From positions 1 to 59,491 of the forward strand of contig JAIRUQ010000096.1 in the NCBI GenBank assembly GCA_031254315.1: a DNA stretch of 59,491 bases. Reading direction: 5' to 3'. Origin of the DNA: Treponema sp. GTDB taxonomy: Bacteria; Spirochaetota; Spirochaetia; Treponematales; Breznakiellaceae. Within the stretch, counting starts at the first letter, position 1. Each line of letters begins with the position of its first letter. The notes under the pieces were generated by a model. That model was given only the letters and a program-made list of their open reading frames with translations. It ran no database searches and was not told the origin of the DNA. This document shows, piece by piece, positions 14,453 to 22,104 of the stretch. Both the position numbers and the translations under genes were made by a program.

Positions 14453-16522
14453 TCATGATGAAGCCCCCATCTCTTCTACAATCGCTTCCCATTCCTTAGT
14501 TTTAATTTCAAGCTCATTCACACATTCATCCAGTTTTTGTTTCACTTCCCTTGCCTTCTCCCCGCTAGAGTACACATCAGGACGGGCAAGCTCTGTCTCA
14601 AGAGCGGCTTTTTTGTTTTCAAGTTCTTCAAGCACATTCAAAATTTCCGCTTCCTTCCTTTCCATCCTGCGAACTACAGCCTGTCTCTGTTTATCCGCTC
14701 TCCGCCTTTCTTCACTGCTCATTGATAAATGCTGTTTCTGATCCTCCGTATTCTCCGTGTCCGGCGCGCTACTCGGACTAAAGTCCTCGCGCACTGTTTG
14801 TCTCGTTAGCTTTTGTTGTGCGCCACGCCGTGTAGCCTCATTCATCAACACCGCTTGACGCGGTGCATACTTGGGCGTGTGGTTAAATTCTTCTCTTCCC
14901 TGCTCTCTGCTCAGATAATAAGCATAATCGCCATAGAACAGCTTCGCCGTAGCAGGAGACAGATCATCGCCAGGAGTCAGTTCAAGAGTTTTGGTTGAAA
15001 GTTCTTCCATAAACATACGATCATGTGAGACGAAAATTATTGTACCGGAGAATTTTTTAAGAGCGTCAAGCAGAATGTCCTTTGAATAGAGATCGAGATG
15101 GTTTGTCGGCTCATCAAGGATTAGGAGGTTCATGGGTTTTAGAAACATTTTTAGAAGGGCAAGGCGGCTTTTTTCTCCGCCCGAAAGGACAGATACGCTT
15201 TTGTACACATCGTCGCCACGGAATAAAAACGCGCCTAACATGTCGCGTAACTTCGGGATGAGGGCAGTAGGGGAGTCTTCTTCCATAAACTCAAGTATTG
15301 TTTTTTGAGAGTTAAGCGCCTCCGCCGCGTCCTGAGAGAAATATCCCGCTTTAATTCCGGTTCCCATTTTTACAGAGCCTTCATAATCGCTGTCCGCCCC
15401 CGAAATTATCCGCAGTAGGGTAGACTTGCCCGCGCCGTTGGGTCCCGCTACTACCAGCCGCTCTTTTGCGTCAAGACACAGATCGAGCGCGGAAAGGACG
15501 CACTTCTTTCCATAGCTTTTTCCGATTCCTTCCAGAGTAAGGGCGATATTAGGCGAATGCGGCGGAGGCGGAAAACTGATGTTTATCTTTTTGAAGGATT
15601 CCGGTATTTCAATGCGCTCCATTTTTTCAAGACGCTTGATTAGTTCCTGAGCGAAAGCCGCCTTACTCGCCTTGTAACGGAAACGGCGGATAAGAGCCTC
15701 ATTTTTTACGATTTCTTCCTGCTGTTCATCGTAACGTTTTACAAGGGTAGCGAGTTCTGTCTTGCGCGTTTTTTCGTACGCGCTGTAATTGCCCGCGTAG
15801 CGTTTTAAGTTGCCGCCAAAAAGTTCATACACTTCGTTCACGCTTACATCAAGAAAATATCTGTCGTGAGAAACCAAAAGATAGCCGCCTGAAAATTTCT
15901 TTAGCCACTCTTCAAGCCAGTTCCTCGCTTCTATGTCAAGATAATTTGTCGGCTCATCCAAAAGAAGGATATCCGGTTTTTCCAGAAGAACTTTGGCGAG
16001 CGCGATCCTCATCTGCCAGCCGCCTGAAAACTCCCCCGTGTCACGGTCAATGTCTTTTTCGGAAAAACCAAGTCCCGACAAAACCGACGCTATTTCTCCC
16101 TCCCTTCTGTAGTAGCCGCTCTCTTCAATCCGCTCCTGTAAACTGTGATGCTCTTCGATCAACGCCTGAGTTGAAGTTGTAGAGCTTTTTTCCTTTTCGA
16201 GTAACTCCCCGATTTTTTCAAGTTTTTCAAGAAGTACGTGTACAAAGCTAAAAGCGGTTTCCGTCTCATCGCGGAGAGTTCTTCCGTGATGAACAATACC
16301 TGACTGGGGCAGATAGGAAACGCGAGTATCTTTTTGAACCGCGCGCTCTCCGCTGTCGCAATTCATTTTGCCCGCGATAATTTTCATTAATGTTGATTTT
16401 CCCGATCCGTTCGCCCCTGTCAGACAGGAACGAGAACCTCCTGCAAGGCGAAGCGAAACATCTTTAAGAATGTCCCTGTCGCCAAAACTAAGGCTCACCT
16501 TGGAAAACTGAACAAAAGCCAT
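14453..16522 (-). CDS. ABC-F family ATPase with repeat-derived segment
   Basis: A 689-residue soluble protein with two ABC domains and no membrane part. Domain 1 has Walker A GANGSGKST (about 36-44), signature SGGWQMRIALA and LLLDEPTNYLD. Domain 2 has GPNGAGKST, LSGGEKSRLALLKM and LILDEPTNHLD. A charged linker lies between them. ABC-F proteins act on the ribosome (Uup, EttA, resistance-type factors). Residues about 548-594 (14741-14881) are encoded by copies of the dispersed repeats A and C and are followed by a C-terminal coiled coil (about 600-685). The reading frame is intact through the repeat. The paralogue is uncertain; the long C-terminal coil fits Uup-like proteins. Confidence 0.88.
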   Translation of the reverse strand: MAFVQFSKVSLSFGDRDILKDVSLRLAGGSRSCLTGANGSGKSTLMKIIAGKMNCDSGERAVQKDTRVSYLPQSGIVHHGRTLRDETETAFSFVHVLLEKLEKIGELLEKEKSSTTSTQALIEEHHSLQERIEESGYYRREGEIASVLSGLGFSEKDIDRDTGEFSGGWQMRIALAKVLLEKPDILLLDEPTNYLDIEARNWLEEWLKKFSGGYLLVSHDRYFLDVSVNEVYELFGGNLKRYAGNYSAYEKTRKTELATLVKRYDEQQEEIVKNEALIRRFRYKASKAAFAQELIKRLEKMERIEIPESFKKINISFPPPPHSPNIALTLEGIGKSYGKKCVLSALDLCLDAKERLVVAGPNGAGKSTLLRIISGADSDYEGSVKMGTGIKAGYFSQDAAEALNSQKTILEFMEEDSPTALIPKLRDMLGAFLFRGDDVYKSVSVLSGGEKSRLALLKMFLKPMNLLILDEPTNHLDLYSKDILLDALKKFSGTIIFVSHDRMFMEELSTKTLELTPGDDLSPATAKLFYGDYAYYLSREQGREEFNHTPKYAPRQAVLMNEATRRGAQQKLTRQTVREDFSPSSAPDTENTEDQKQHLSMSSEERRRADKQRQAVVRRMERKEAEILNVLEELENKKAALETELARPDVYSSGEKAREVKQKLDECVNELEIKTKEWEAIVEEMGASS
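14741..14881 (-). repeat. Family A (plus family C piece) repeat inside the ABC-F gene (A2)
   Basis: Read on the minus strand, this stretch matches the intergenic copy at 47901-48016 over a run of 37 identical bases. It includes CACCGC/GCGGTG and the GGAC-TTTA-GTCC palindrome, then a CACGGAG-type tail. It codes for about 47 residues starting HTPKYAPRQ in the linker before the C-terminal coil. Confidence 0.85.
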
Positions 16523-16523
16523 T

Positions 16524-17867
16524 TTATAACTGGGAAGTATCCCTGAAAAAGTACAAAATCACCGGAGACGAAGCTCTTCGCATAACGGTAATATCTTCTA
16601 TTCCGTAATCAGGCACAACTTCCAGCCTGAGTCCTTGACTGTCAAAACCGTACATAAAATAAAGAGTGTTATTCGCTCTTATGTCGGAAAATTGCAGAGT
16701 AAAAGCTCCGTTGTAACGATCTTCATAAGACGGAGAAATATAAATGTCCATAGTGATCCGTCCGCTTCCGCGCGTTCCGTTTGGAATTACCTGAGGGACA
16801 AGAGCTTCGTAGCCTGTCCATATAAAATCGCCAGACCTGAGTAATTTAATAGTTCCGTAATTATTACTTGTAAACGCAGGTCCCCGCTCATAAATTGTCA
16901 AAAACTGCGTTTCACGTCTTGCGTTTTCCTGAAGGATCATGTCTTCTACGCTTGTGGAAAGAGAAACAAATATCAATGTGCGCCTTGATCCGGAATCTAT
17001 AAATTGCACAGCGAGACTGGTGTTTGTTCTCAACGTCATTTGAAGGTTCGCGCCTTCAAAGAGCCATGAACGCTCTCCGTCTGAAGAAATTCTTTGATAT
17101 GAAAAGTCCCTTTCAATGTTTGGCAGGATAATTCTCGCTACGCCTGTTTCCGCTCCGGGATCAAAACGGTATTTTTTCTCCATTTCTTTAAGATTAATCC
17201 GCCTTGAATTAACCATCTGCAAATATGATTCGGATGACCATGTTTTTGACAGAAGCATATCAAGATCAGGATCGTTCGTTCGCTCTCTTTGCGTAGAAGT
17301 AGAAGCAGAGGGAGATGCAAGAGATTCTTCATTTTGATTAAAAAGTTTTAATCTGTAAGAAAAACAATAGCCGGTAACGCCTGCGTTGGTCAGCACTTTG
17401 TACCAATCGCCGGGCAGAGGGTCTCCTGTCGCGCTTATTGGCGGACTGCCGTTTGCGACAGCCATTATTTTTACAATCTCTCCAAGACGTAAACGGTAAA
17501 CGCGCTGGGAATTATTTTCAGGGCTGGCGCGGATTGGAAGCCCATCCTGCAGATTTTCCGCGTAGGTCATAGCATAGGGGGCAAATTCCTGCGCCCGTTT
17601 CACCGCCTGATTTTTGCTGTTAAAAAACTCAAGCTGGGTAAGCGGGATTTCAATTTTGACATCTCTGTCGCTTTTGACTGTTTCAGGAACGCCCACTACC
17701 CATATTTTTTCGATATTTGATCTGATATATACAGGCAGAACGCTCCCTGAATCAACAGGCGGCTCGTCTATTGACCACAGTAAAACCCCATAGCCCAGCT
17801 TTGAACAAGACGAAAGCAACAGGACGGAAAGAGAAAATAAAACTGCAAATCTATTTAAATTATTCAA
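16524..17867 (-). CDS. SH3-domain lipoprotein
   Basis: A 447-residue protein with a signal peptide and lipobox LLLSSC (Cys21). A bacterial SH3-like region (about residues 105-180) has GLPIRASPENNSQRVYRLRL, GEIVKIM and DWYKVLTNAGVTGYCFSYRL. The C-terminal 220 residues look beta-rich (WLFEGANLQMTLRTNTSLAV), with no known motif. SH3 domains in exported proteins usually bind peptidoglycan. The start is TTG at 17867, inside the last 8 bases of groES; no ATG is available. It is directly followed by the ABC-F gene. Role unknown. Confidence 0.75.
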   Translation of the reverse strand: MNNLNRFAVLFSLSVLLLSSCSKLGYGVLLWSIDEPPVDSGSVLPVYIRSNIEKIWVVGVPETVKSDRDVKIEIPLTQLEFFNSKNQAVKRAQEFAPYAMTYAENLQDGLPIRASPENNSQRVYRLRLGEIVKIMAVANGSPPISATGDPLPGDWYKVLTNAGVTGYCFSYRLKLFNQNEESLASPSASTSTQRERTNDPDLDMLLSKTWSSESYLQMVNSRRINLKEMEKKYRFDPGAETGVARIILPNIERDFSYQRISSDGERSWLFEGANLQMTLRTNTSLAVQFIDSGSRRTLIFVSLSTSVEDMILQENARRETQFLTIYERGPAFTSNNYGTIKLLRSGDFIWTGYEALVPQVIPNGTRGSGRITMDIYISPSYEDRYNGAFTLQFSDIRANNTLYFMYGFDSQGLRLEVVPDYGIEDITVMRRASSPVILYFFRDTSQL

Positions 17868-18132
17868 CTACCGCGATGATATCCGCCATCTTCAGGATGA
17901 GGTGTTCTTCCCCATCGATTTTAATCTGCGAACCGGCGTATTTGTCGTACATTACTTTATCGCCGTTTTTTACTGTGATTTTTTCCTTTTCCGTACCTGG
18001 TCCGACTTCAACAACCGTCCCCATTTGGGTTTTTTCTTGGGCTGTATCGGGAATAATGAGCCCTCCTGCGGTTTTTGTCTCACTTTTCCCCAGTTTTACG
18101 ATAACACGGTCTGCCAAAGGCTTAACTTTCAT
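17860..18132 (-). CDS. groES: Co-chaperonin GroES (Hsp10)
   Basis: A 90-residue protein starting MKVKPLADRVIVK, with GGAGGAAAA as ribosome site. The typical mobile loop (KSETKTAGGLIIPDTAQEK, about 16-34), GTVVEVGPG and the final KMADIIAVVE match GroES over its whole length. It caps GroEL in ATP-driven folding. No groEL lies beside it, which is also the case in other treponemes as I recall. A clean promoter is visible at 18170-18198. No CIRCE element (TTAGCACTC-N9-GAGTGCTAA) was seen. Confidence 0.97.
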   Translation of the reverse strand: MKVKPLADRVIVKLGKSETKTAGGLIIPDTAQEKTQMGTVVEVGPGTEKEKITVKNGDKVMYDKYAGSQIKIDGEEHLILKMADIIAVVE

Positions 18133-18169
18133 ATTTTCCTCCGAAAAATTAATTAATATTGATGGGCTT

Positions 18170-18198
18170 AGTATATAGAGATTTTGTTTTTTGGTCAA
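18170..18198 (-). promoter_or_regulatory. Sigma-70 type promoter of groES
   Basis: On the minus strand TTGACC (18193-18198) and TATACT (18170-18175) are spaced by exactly 17 bases. The expected start of transcription is about 30 bases before the groES ATG. Confidence 0.7.
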
Positions 18199-18330
18199 GC
18201 CGCTTTGCGACTTGGCTCTTTTAAGGAAGGGATTAAATGTCCGCTCGCGCGGACGACGGGTCAACCCACTTCGTGGGTTGGCTCTTTTAAGGAAGGGATT
18301 AAATGTCCGCTCGCGCGGACGACGGGTCAA
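18193..18330. repeat. 66-bp tandem repeat upstream of the groES promoter
   Basis: A 51-bp segment at 18214-18264 is repeated exactly at 18280-18330 (period 66). Each unit holds GTCCGCTCGCGCGGAC (palindrome). The spacer between the copies adds CAACCCACTTCGTGGGTTG. The array reaches the -35 box of groES. Nothing else is seen here before the family B repeat. Confidence 0.85.
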
Positions 18331-18333
18331 GCA

Positions 18334-18412
18334 ATACAATGAGCAATGAGCAATGGGTGAGCGGCGTATTTAGCGGGAGCGGCGAAATTAGTCAATGAGC
18401 AATGGATGAGCG
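18334..18412. repeat. Dispersed repeat family B (B2)
   Basis: AATGAGCAATGAGCAATGGG, a GC-rich core (GCGGCGTATTTAGC...GGCGAAATTAG) and a closing CAATGAGCAATGG. The same layout occurs at 23944-24068 and 53923-53988. The rest of the gap to 18521 holds only a family D-like GTGGGGAG stretch (18425-18450). Confidence 0.75.
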
Positions 18413-18521
18413 GAGAATAAGGAGTGGGGAGAGGTGGTAGGGAGTTGAACCCGTAATAGCAGTTACCCAAATCCCTACCCGTGTTCTTGTTAATTTCCGA
18501 AAAATATGCTACAGTGGCAAC

Positions 18522-18749
18522 ATGGGAACAGAAAAGAAACGCAGAAAAGAGACAACCCTGAAAGAAAATATGGGTAAATTACTGCTTGATTTGGGCAAAC
18601 TGGCAGTTGGCGGCATTATAATCGGCGGCATCTTGCGAGGTGCGATACCACAGTTAATACTCATAGCAAGCGGTTCAATAGTAGCCATAATATTCTTTAT
18701 ATTTGGGCTACTCTGGACAACGAAAGAGAAAAAAGAAAGCAAGGAGTAA
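18522..18749 (+). CDS. Small membrane protein, DUF6722-like
   Basis: A 75-residue protein. A basic N-terminus is followed by a glycine-rich segment LLLDLGKLAVGGIIIGGILR and a second membrane helix (about 45-66), then a charged tail KEKKESKE. The layout resembles small DUF6722-type membrane proteins (from memory, weak). No strong ribosome site precedes the ATG. It is followed after 3 bases by a second small membrane ORF, so the two look like a two-gene unit between repeats. Confidence 0.5.
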   Translation: MGTEKKRRKETTLKENMGKLLLDLGKLAVGGIIIGGILRGAIPQLILIASGSIVAIIFFIFGLLWTTKEKKESKE

Positions 18750-18752
18750 CCA

Positions 18753-18872
18753 ATGCAAGACGCGATAATCTTATTCGGTGGTGTATTTTTGATAGGGCTT
18801 CCCTTCATAATAATAGGGTGCGTTATCTCATGGCGTGAACGCCACAGCAACGAACAAGGACAAACAATTTAG
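18753..18872 (+). CDS. 39-residue single-helix membrane peptide
   Basis: ATG at 18753 is preceded by AAGGAG (18741-18746) at good spacing and ends at TAG 18870-18872. The peptide has one hydrophobic stretch (AIILFGGVFLIGLPFIIIGC) and a basic, polar tail ending in SNEQGQTI. Its position and ribosome site support a real gene. A short toxin or a helper of the preceding membrane protein are both possible; no family is recognised. Confidence 0.5.
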   Translation: MQDAIILFGGVFLIGLPFIIIGCVISWRERHSNEQGQTI

Positions 18873-18926
18873 GATAGGCGCAACGCCAGTCACTATCTTT
18901 AGAGCAGATAGCCTATCTTCCCTTGC

Positions 18927-20552
18927 TCATTTAAAAAGCCTTTCCAGTTCAAGCCTTGCGGTTAAATTCTCCGGGTCTAAGTCCAGCGCGTATTGAAGCG
19001 CCCTGCGTGCTTCGCTGGGGCGGTTAAGAGCAGTAAAACACCTTGCGATGCGAAACTGTACCTTCGATGCTATTTTGTTGTTCTGCAATTTGACAATGGC
19101 AAGTTCGTATTGTTCCAGAGCGCGGGAAGGGGAGCGGATAGTCTCAAGAATAAATCCAAGATTCGCAAACACATACCAGTCTGCGTCATTCGCGCTAATT
19201 GAGCGCAGGATATTTTCAGCAGTGTCAATATCTCCCTCGGTCATTATATAGAGGGCTCTGTAAATATCAATCCAAGGGGAGGTAAACTTAGACAGCTCCA
19301 TGCGATCAAGGAGAATTACTGCTTCGTCAAATCTGCGCTGGAAAAAGAAATGCCATGCCGCCCATTTGTATAATTCATCGTTGTTGTTATGACGGTCTAA
19401 GAGGAGCCATGTTTCCGCCAACTGCCGTCCGGTGTCGCGTCCTTGCGCGAGCCGTTTGCATATTTCAAGATCGATGTAGGGATAATCCTGCGGTGAAAAA
19501 TTAACGCTGTTTCGCAGTAACGCGACTGCCGCCGAATTGTCAAGCAGTCTGCTGTAACGGATAAGGGCGAATTGGCGGCTGTTTGAATTTGAGGATGAAT
19601 CCATTTTGACAAGTTTTTCCAAGAAAGCCGCTGAGGCATCGCTATCCGTACTTGTAACCGCCAGATTGTAAAGGCTGGTTTCGTTTTGCATGTCCGATAA
19701 AATAAACCAGATTGTAGCGGCTATTTCAGGGAAGCCTGCAAGGTACAGAGCGTCCGCTTGGCGGATCATTGCCCATTCGTCATTAAAGAGCGAAAATATT
19801 TCCGCGCTTCTAAGCAGATCGCCAAAGTCATAGTGGTATTCGGCGGCAAAGCGCAAAATCTCCTGCGAAGGAGAGAAAGTCAACAGCGGCTGAATATCCG
19901 CTAAAGCCCCTCGGTAATCGCCTTGCAATATTTTTACGAGCGCTAAATCAACTGTGATGGATTCTGTTCCATCAGAGAAAATATCTGCGGGCAAATTAGA
20001 CGCTCCTTGCGGATTTTTAAAATCTCCAAGAACTACATGAATGGCAAGACGCAAGTTGTTAAAAGAAAAACTGTTAAAAAGAGGAAGCCACTGGCGGAGC
20101 TGTTCTTCAGTTTCACTGTTAAGAGCCGTATTTTTTATAAGAGCCTCGCTTGCGATAGCTACAATAGGCTGTGATGACGGATATGCTTTTAGAGCGTTAT
20201 TTATTGAGTTCTTGTAATTTTCAACGGAAGGCGAATCAATTTTCGCAAGAGCCCTTCTGCGTTTCAAAATAGAAAGCCATGACTCAATGCTGATCGCTCT
20301 TTTTTCAAGACGGTCAAGCTCGTTATGAAGACGGTCATACTCCCTTTGTGTGCCGTAAATTTCCTGCGCGAGAGAATCGTACTCGCGCAAAATACGGGAA
20401 AAACTGTCATCCCGGCGCGAAGAAGAAGAGCCGCCCCTTTCTATTAAAAATAAAACTGTTAATGTAAGACCGGAAAAAATTAAAAGTATTAAACCCGCCA
20501 GTAGCGTTATTCGCAAGAAATTAATATTACCGGCGTTTAACGTTTTTTTCAC
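18927..20552 (-). CDS. Membrane-anchored TPR protein
   Basis: A 541-residue protein with an N-terminal membrane helix (about 14-36), a coiled-coil segment (SRILREYDSLAQEIYGTQRE to LDRLEKRA, about 48-90), then helical repeats over the rest. The clearest TPR units lie near the C-terminus (ADWYVFANLGFILETIRSP and VQFRIARCFTALNRPSEARR, with ALDLDPENLTARLELERL). The start is GTG, overlapping the nusB stop as GTGA. It probably acts as a periplasm-facing scaffold. Its partners are unknown. Confidence 0.7.
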   Translation of the reverse strand: MKKTLNAGNINFLRITLLAGLILLIFSGLTLTVLFLIERGGSSSSRRDDSFSRILREYDSLAQEIYGTQREYDRLHNELDRLEKRAISIESWLSILKRRRALAKIDSPSVENYKNSINNALKAYPSSQPIVAIASEALIKNTALNSETEEQLRQWLPLFNSFSFNNLRLAIHVVLGDFKNPQGASNLPADIFSDGTESITVDLALVKILQGDYRGALADIQPLLTFSPSQEILRFAAEYHYDFGDLLRSAEIFSLFNDEWAMIRQADALYLAGFPEIAATIWFILSDMQNETSLYNLAVTSTDSDASAAFLEKLVKMDSSSNSNSRQFALIRYSRLLDNSAAVALLRNSVNFSPQDYPYIDLEICKRLAQGRDTGRQLAETWLLLDRHNNNDELYKWAAWHFFFQRRFDEAVILLDRMELSKFTSPWIDIYRALYIMTEGDIDTAENILRSISANDADWYVFANLGFILETIRSPSRALEQYELAIVKLQNNKIASKVQFRIARCFTALNRPSEARRALQYALDLDPENLTARLELERLFK

Positions 20553-20983
20553 GGTATTTTCCCCTGATCTTTGAGCGTTTTACGGATGCTGTCAAGAACG
20601 CCGTTAATAAATTTAAAAGACAGATCCGTTCCGAATTCCCTGCAAAGACCGATCGCCTCATCAATAACAATAGAAGGAGCCATTTCATTTTGAAACATTA
20701 ATGTATAAGCAGATATTCGCAGGATTGCGAGGTCAACGCGGTTAAGCCGGGATATGTCCCAATTCTCAAGATGTTTTTTTATCATATCATCGACACTGCC
20801 GATATTTTCGATTGTTCCGGCTATCAATGTCTTTGAGAACGCCGAGAAACTTTCATCAAGAGAGGAGAGTTTTTTTTCTTCAAGCCACGCGAAACTTAAA
20901 AGTTCTTCTACAGGAACATGGCTCGCTTCCCAAAAGTAAAGAGCTTGAAATGCCAGGATGCGAGCCTTACGCCTGGATGCCAT
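20549..20983 (-). CDS. nusB: Transcription antitermination factor NusB
   Basis: A 144-residue, all-helical protein starting MASRRKARILAFQALYFWE, the standard NusB opening. Later motifs are NWDISRLNRVDLAILRISAY and IVIDEAIGLCREFG, with FINGVLDSIRK at the end. NusB with NusE binds boxA in rRNA leaders and supports antitermination. It lies 4 bases after the SurA-like gene and overlaps the TPR gene. Full length. Confidence 0.93.
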   Translation of the reverse strand: MASRRKARILAFQALYFWEASHVPVEELLSFAWLEEKKLSSLDESFSAFSKTLIAGTIENIGSVDDMIKKHLENWDISRLNRVDLAILRISAYTLMFQNEMAPSIVIDEAIGLCREFGTDLSFKFINGVLDSIRKTLKDQGKIP

Positions 20984-20987
20984 TATG

Positions 20988-22031
20988 TTACCAGTTTATG
21001 TTGTTTTCAAATATCTGGAAAGTTCTGCCTGTTCTTAATTCTGAAACCAGTTCCTGACTTGCCTGTGCGAGAATAGCCTGCTGTCTTTGATTTAACAAAA
21101 GCTGTCCGATATATTCCCTGACAGTTATTCTTGTCCCAAGCTGAACAATATCATTAAGCTCCAGATTTCTTACCGCATAATTTTCGGTTACTTTGATTAT
21201 TTGAAACCCCTGTATACCTTCGATTAAGCCTGATACCTGCCCCTGCCTTAGACCGAACGCGACATTCATAAACTCAAGCCCGACAACCTGTCTTGCCTCA
21301 TTGTTCCGCGGAAGGTAACCGGCGTCTCCTGCTTGATAGCCGGAGTTAGGAGCAACACTGCGCGCAAGAACTTCATCAAACTTTGAAGGATCGGCATTAA
21401 TTTCCCTTACAAGACTGTCCGCGAGAGTTCTTGCCCTCGTGCGTGCGGCGGCGTCAGCTCCGTAAGGAACCTGTATCATGGTAAAACGAATGGTTTCCGG
21501 GCGGACAAGATCGCCTCTTAACAGATTATACTCTGCTACGATTTCTTCTTCTGTTGGTCTTCTGATCGAATTAATAAGATCGCCTTTTCGCGTCATAAGG
21601 TATTTTTGGACAACCAACTGTTTGCGAAGATTGTCTCTGAATGTATTTACATCAAGACCGCTTTCGTTCATTACAGCCTGAGCGAACTCGGCATCGGTCG
21701 GCTGGCGTCCAAGCTGTTGCGCCATACTTGCGCGGAGTTGTTGAATCTGCTGATTTACCTCATTTTCAGTGATAGCAACTCTGTCCCGCTCTGCGGCTTG
21801 CAAAACCAGCCGCTCATTGATCATTACGTCTAAAACTTGAAGCCGCTCTGCTCGTGTCAGAGTACGCCTTGAGGATTGCTCCATTCTGGTTACTTCCGTA
21901 CGAAGCTGTCCGACCGTAATAGCCTCGGTCCGTATCAGATTGACGGTAGCCGCAGTCTGTAAGTTGCCTGTCTGAGAAAAGCCCAAAACCGCTGTTAATA
22001 GGCATAAAAACACAAATATTATACGTTTCAT
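20988..22031 (-). CDS. Periplasmic peptidyl-prolyl isomerase, SurA/parvulin type
   Basis: A 347-residue exported protein with a signal peptide MKRIIFVFLCLLTAVLGFSQ. A start two codons earlier is equally placed relative to AAGGAG. A SurA N-terminal region (MINERLVLQAAERDRVAITENEVNQQI) is followed by a parvulin-like domain (DEVLARSVAPNSGYQAGDAG, YLPRN, VAFGLRQGQVSGLIEG, QGFQIIKV). It probably escorts outer-membrane proteins across the periplasm. It heads the nusB-TPR operon. Confidence 0.8.
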   Translation of the reverse strand: MKRIIFVFLCLLTAVLGFSQTGNLQTAATVNLIRTEAITVGQLRTEVTRMEQSSRRTLTRAERLQVLDVMINERLVLQAAERDRVAITENEVNQQIQQLRASMAQQLGRQPTDAEFAQAVMNESGLDVNTFRDNLRKQLVVQKYLMTRKGDLINSIRRPTEEEIVAEYNLLRGDLVRPETIRFTMIQVPYGADAAARTRARTLADSLVREINADPSKFDEVLARSVAPNSGYQAGDAGYLPRNNEARQVVGLEFMNVAFGLRQGQVSGLIEGIQGFQIIKVTENYAVRNLELNDIVQLGTRITVREYIGQLLLNQRQQAILAQASQELVSELRTGRTFQIFENNINW

Positions 22032-22104
22032 AAACATCCTTCTCCTTAATATATCACAATAATAAACAAATGATAAGGGGAAAGGTTAAAGGAAACAAAA
22101 AAAA

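Noticed and set aside
18133..18339. N-terminal extension of GroES by 69 residues containing RTFNPFLKRA twice.
   Set aside because: It is translation of the tandem repeat upstream. GroES has a perfect ribosome site and the normal start at 18132.
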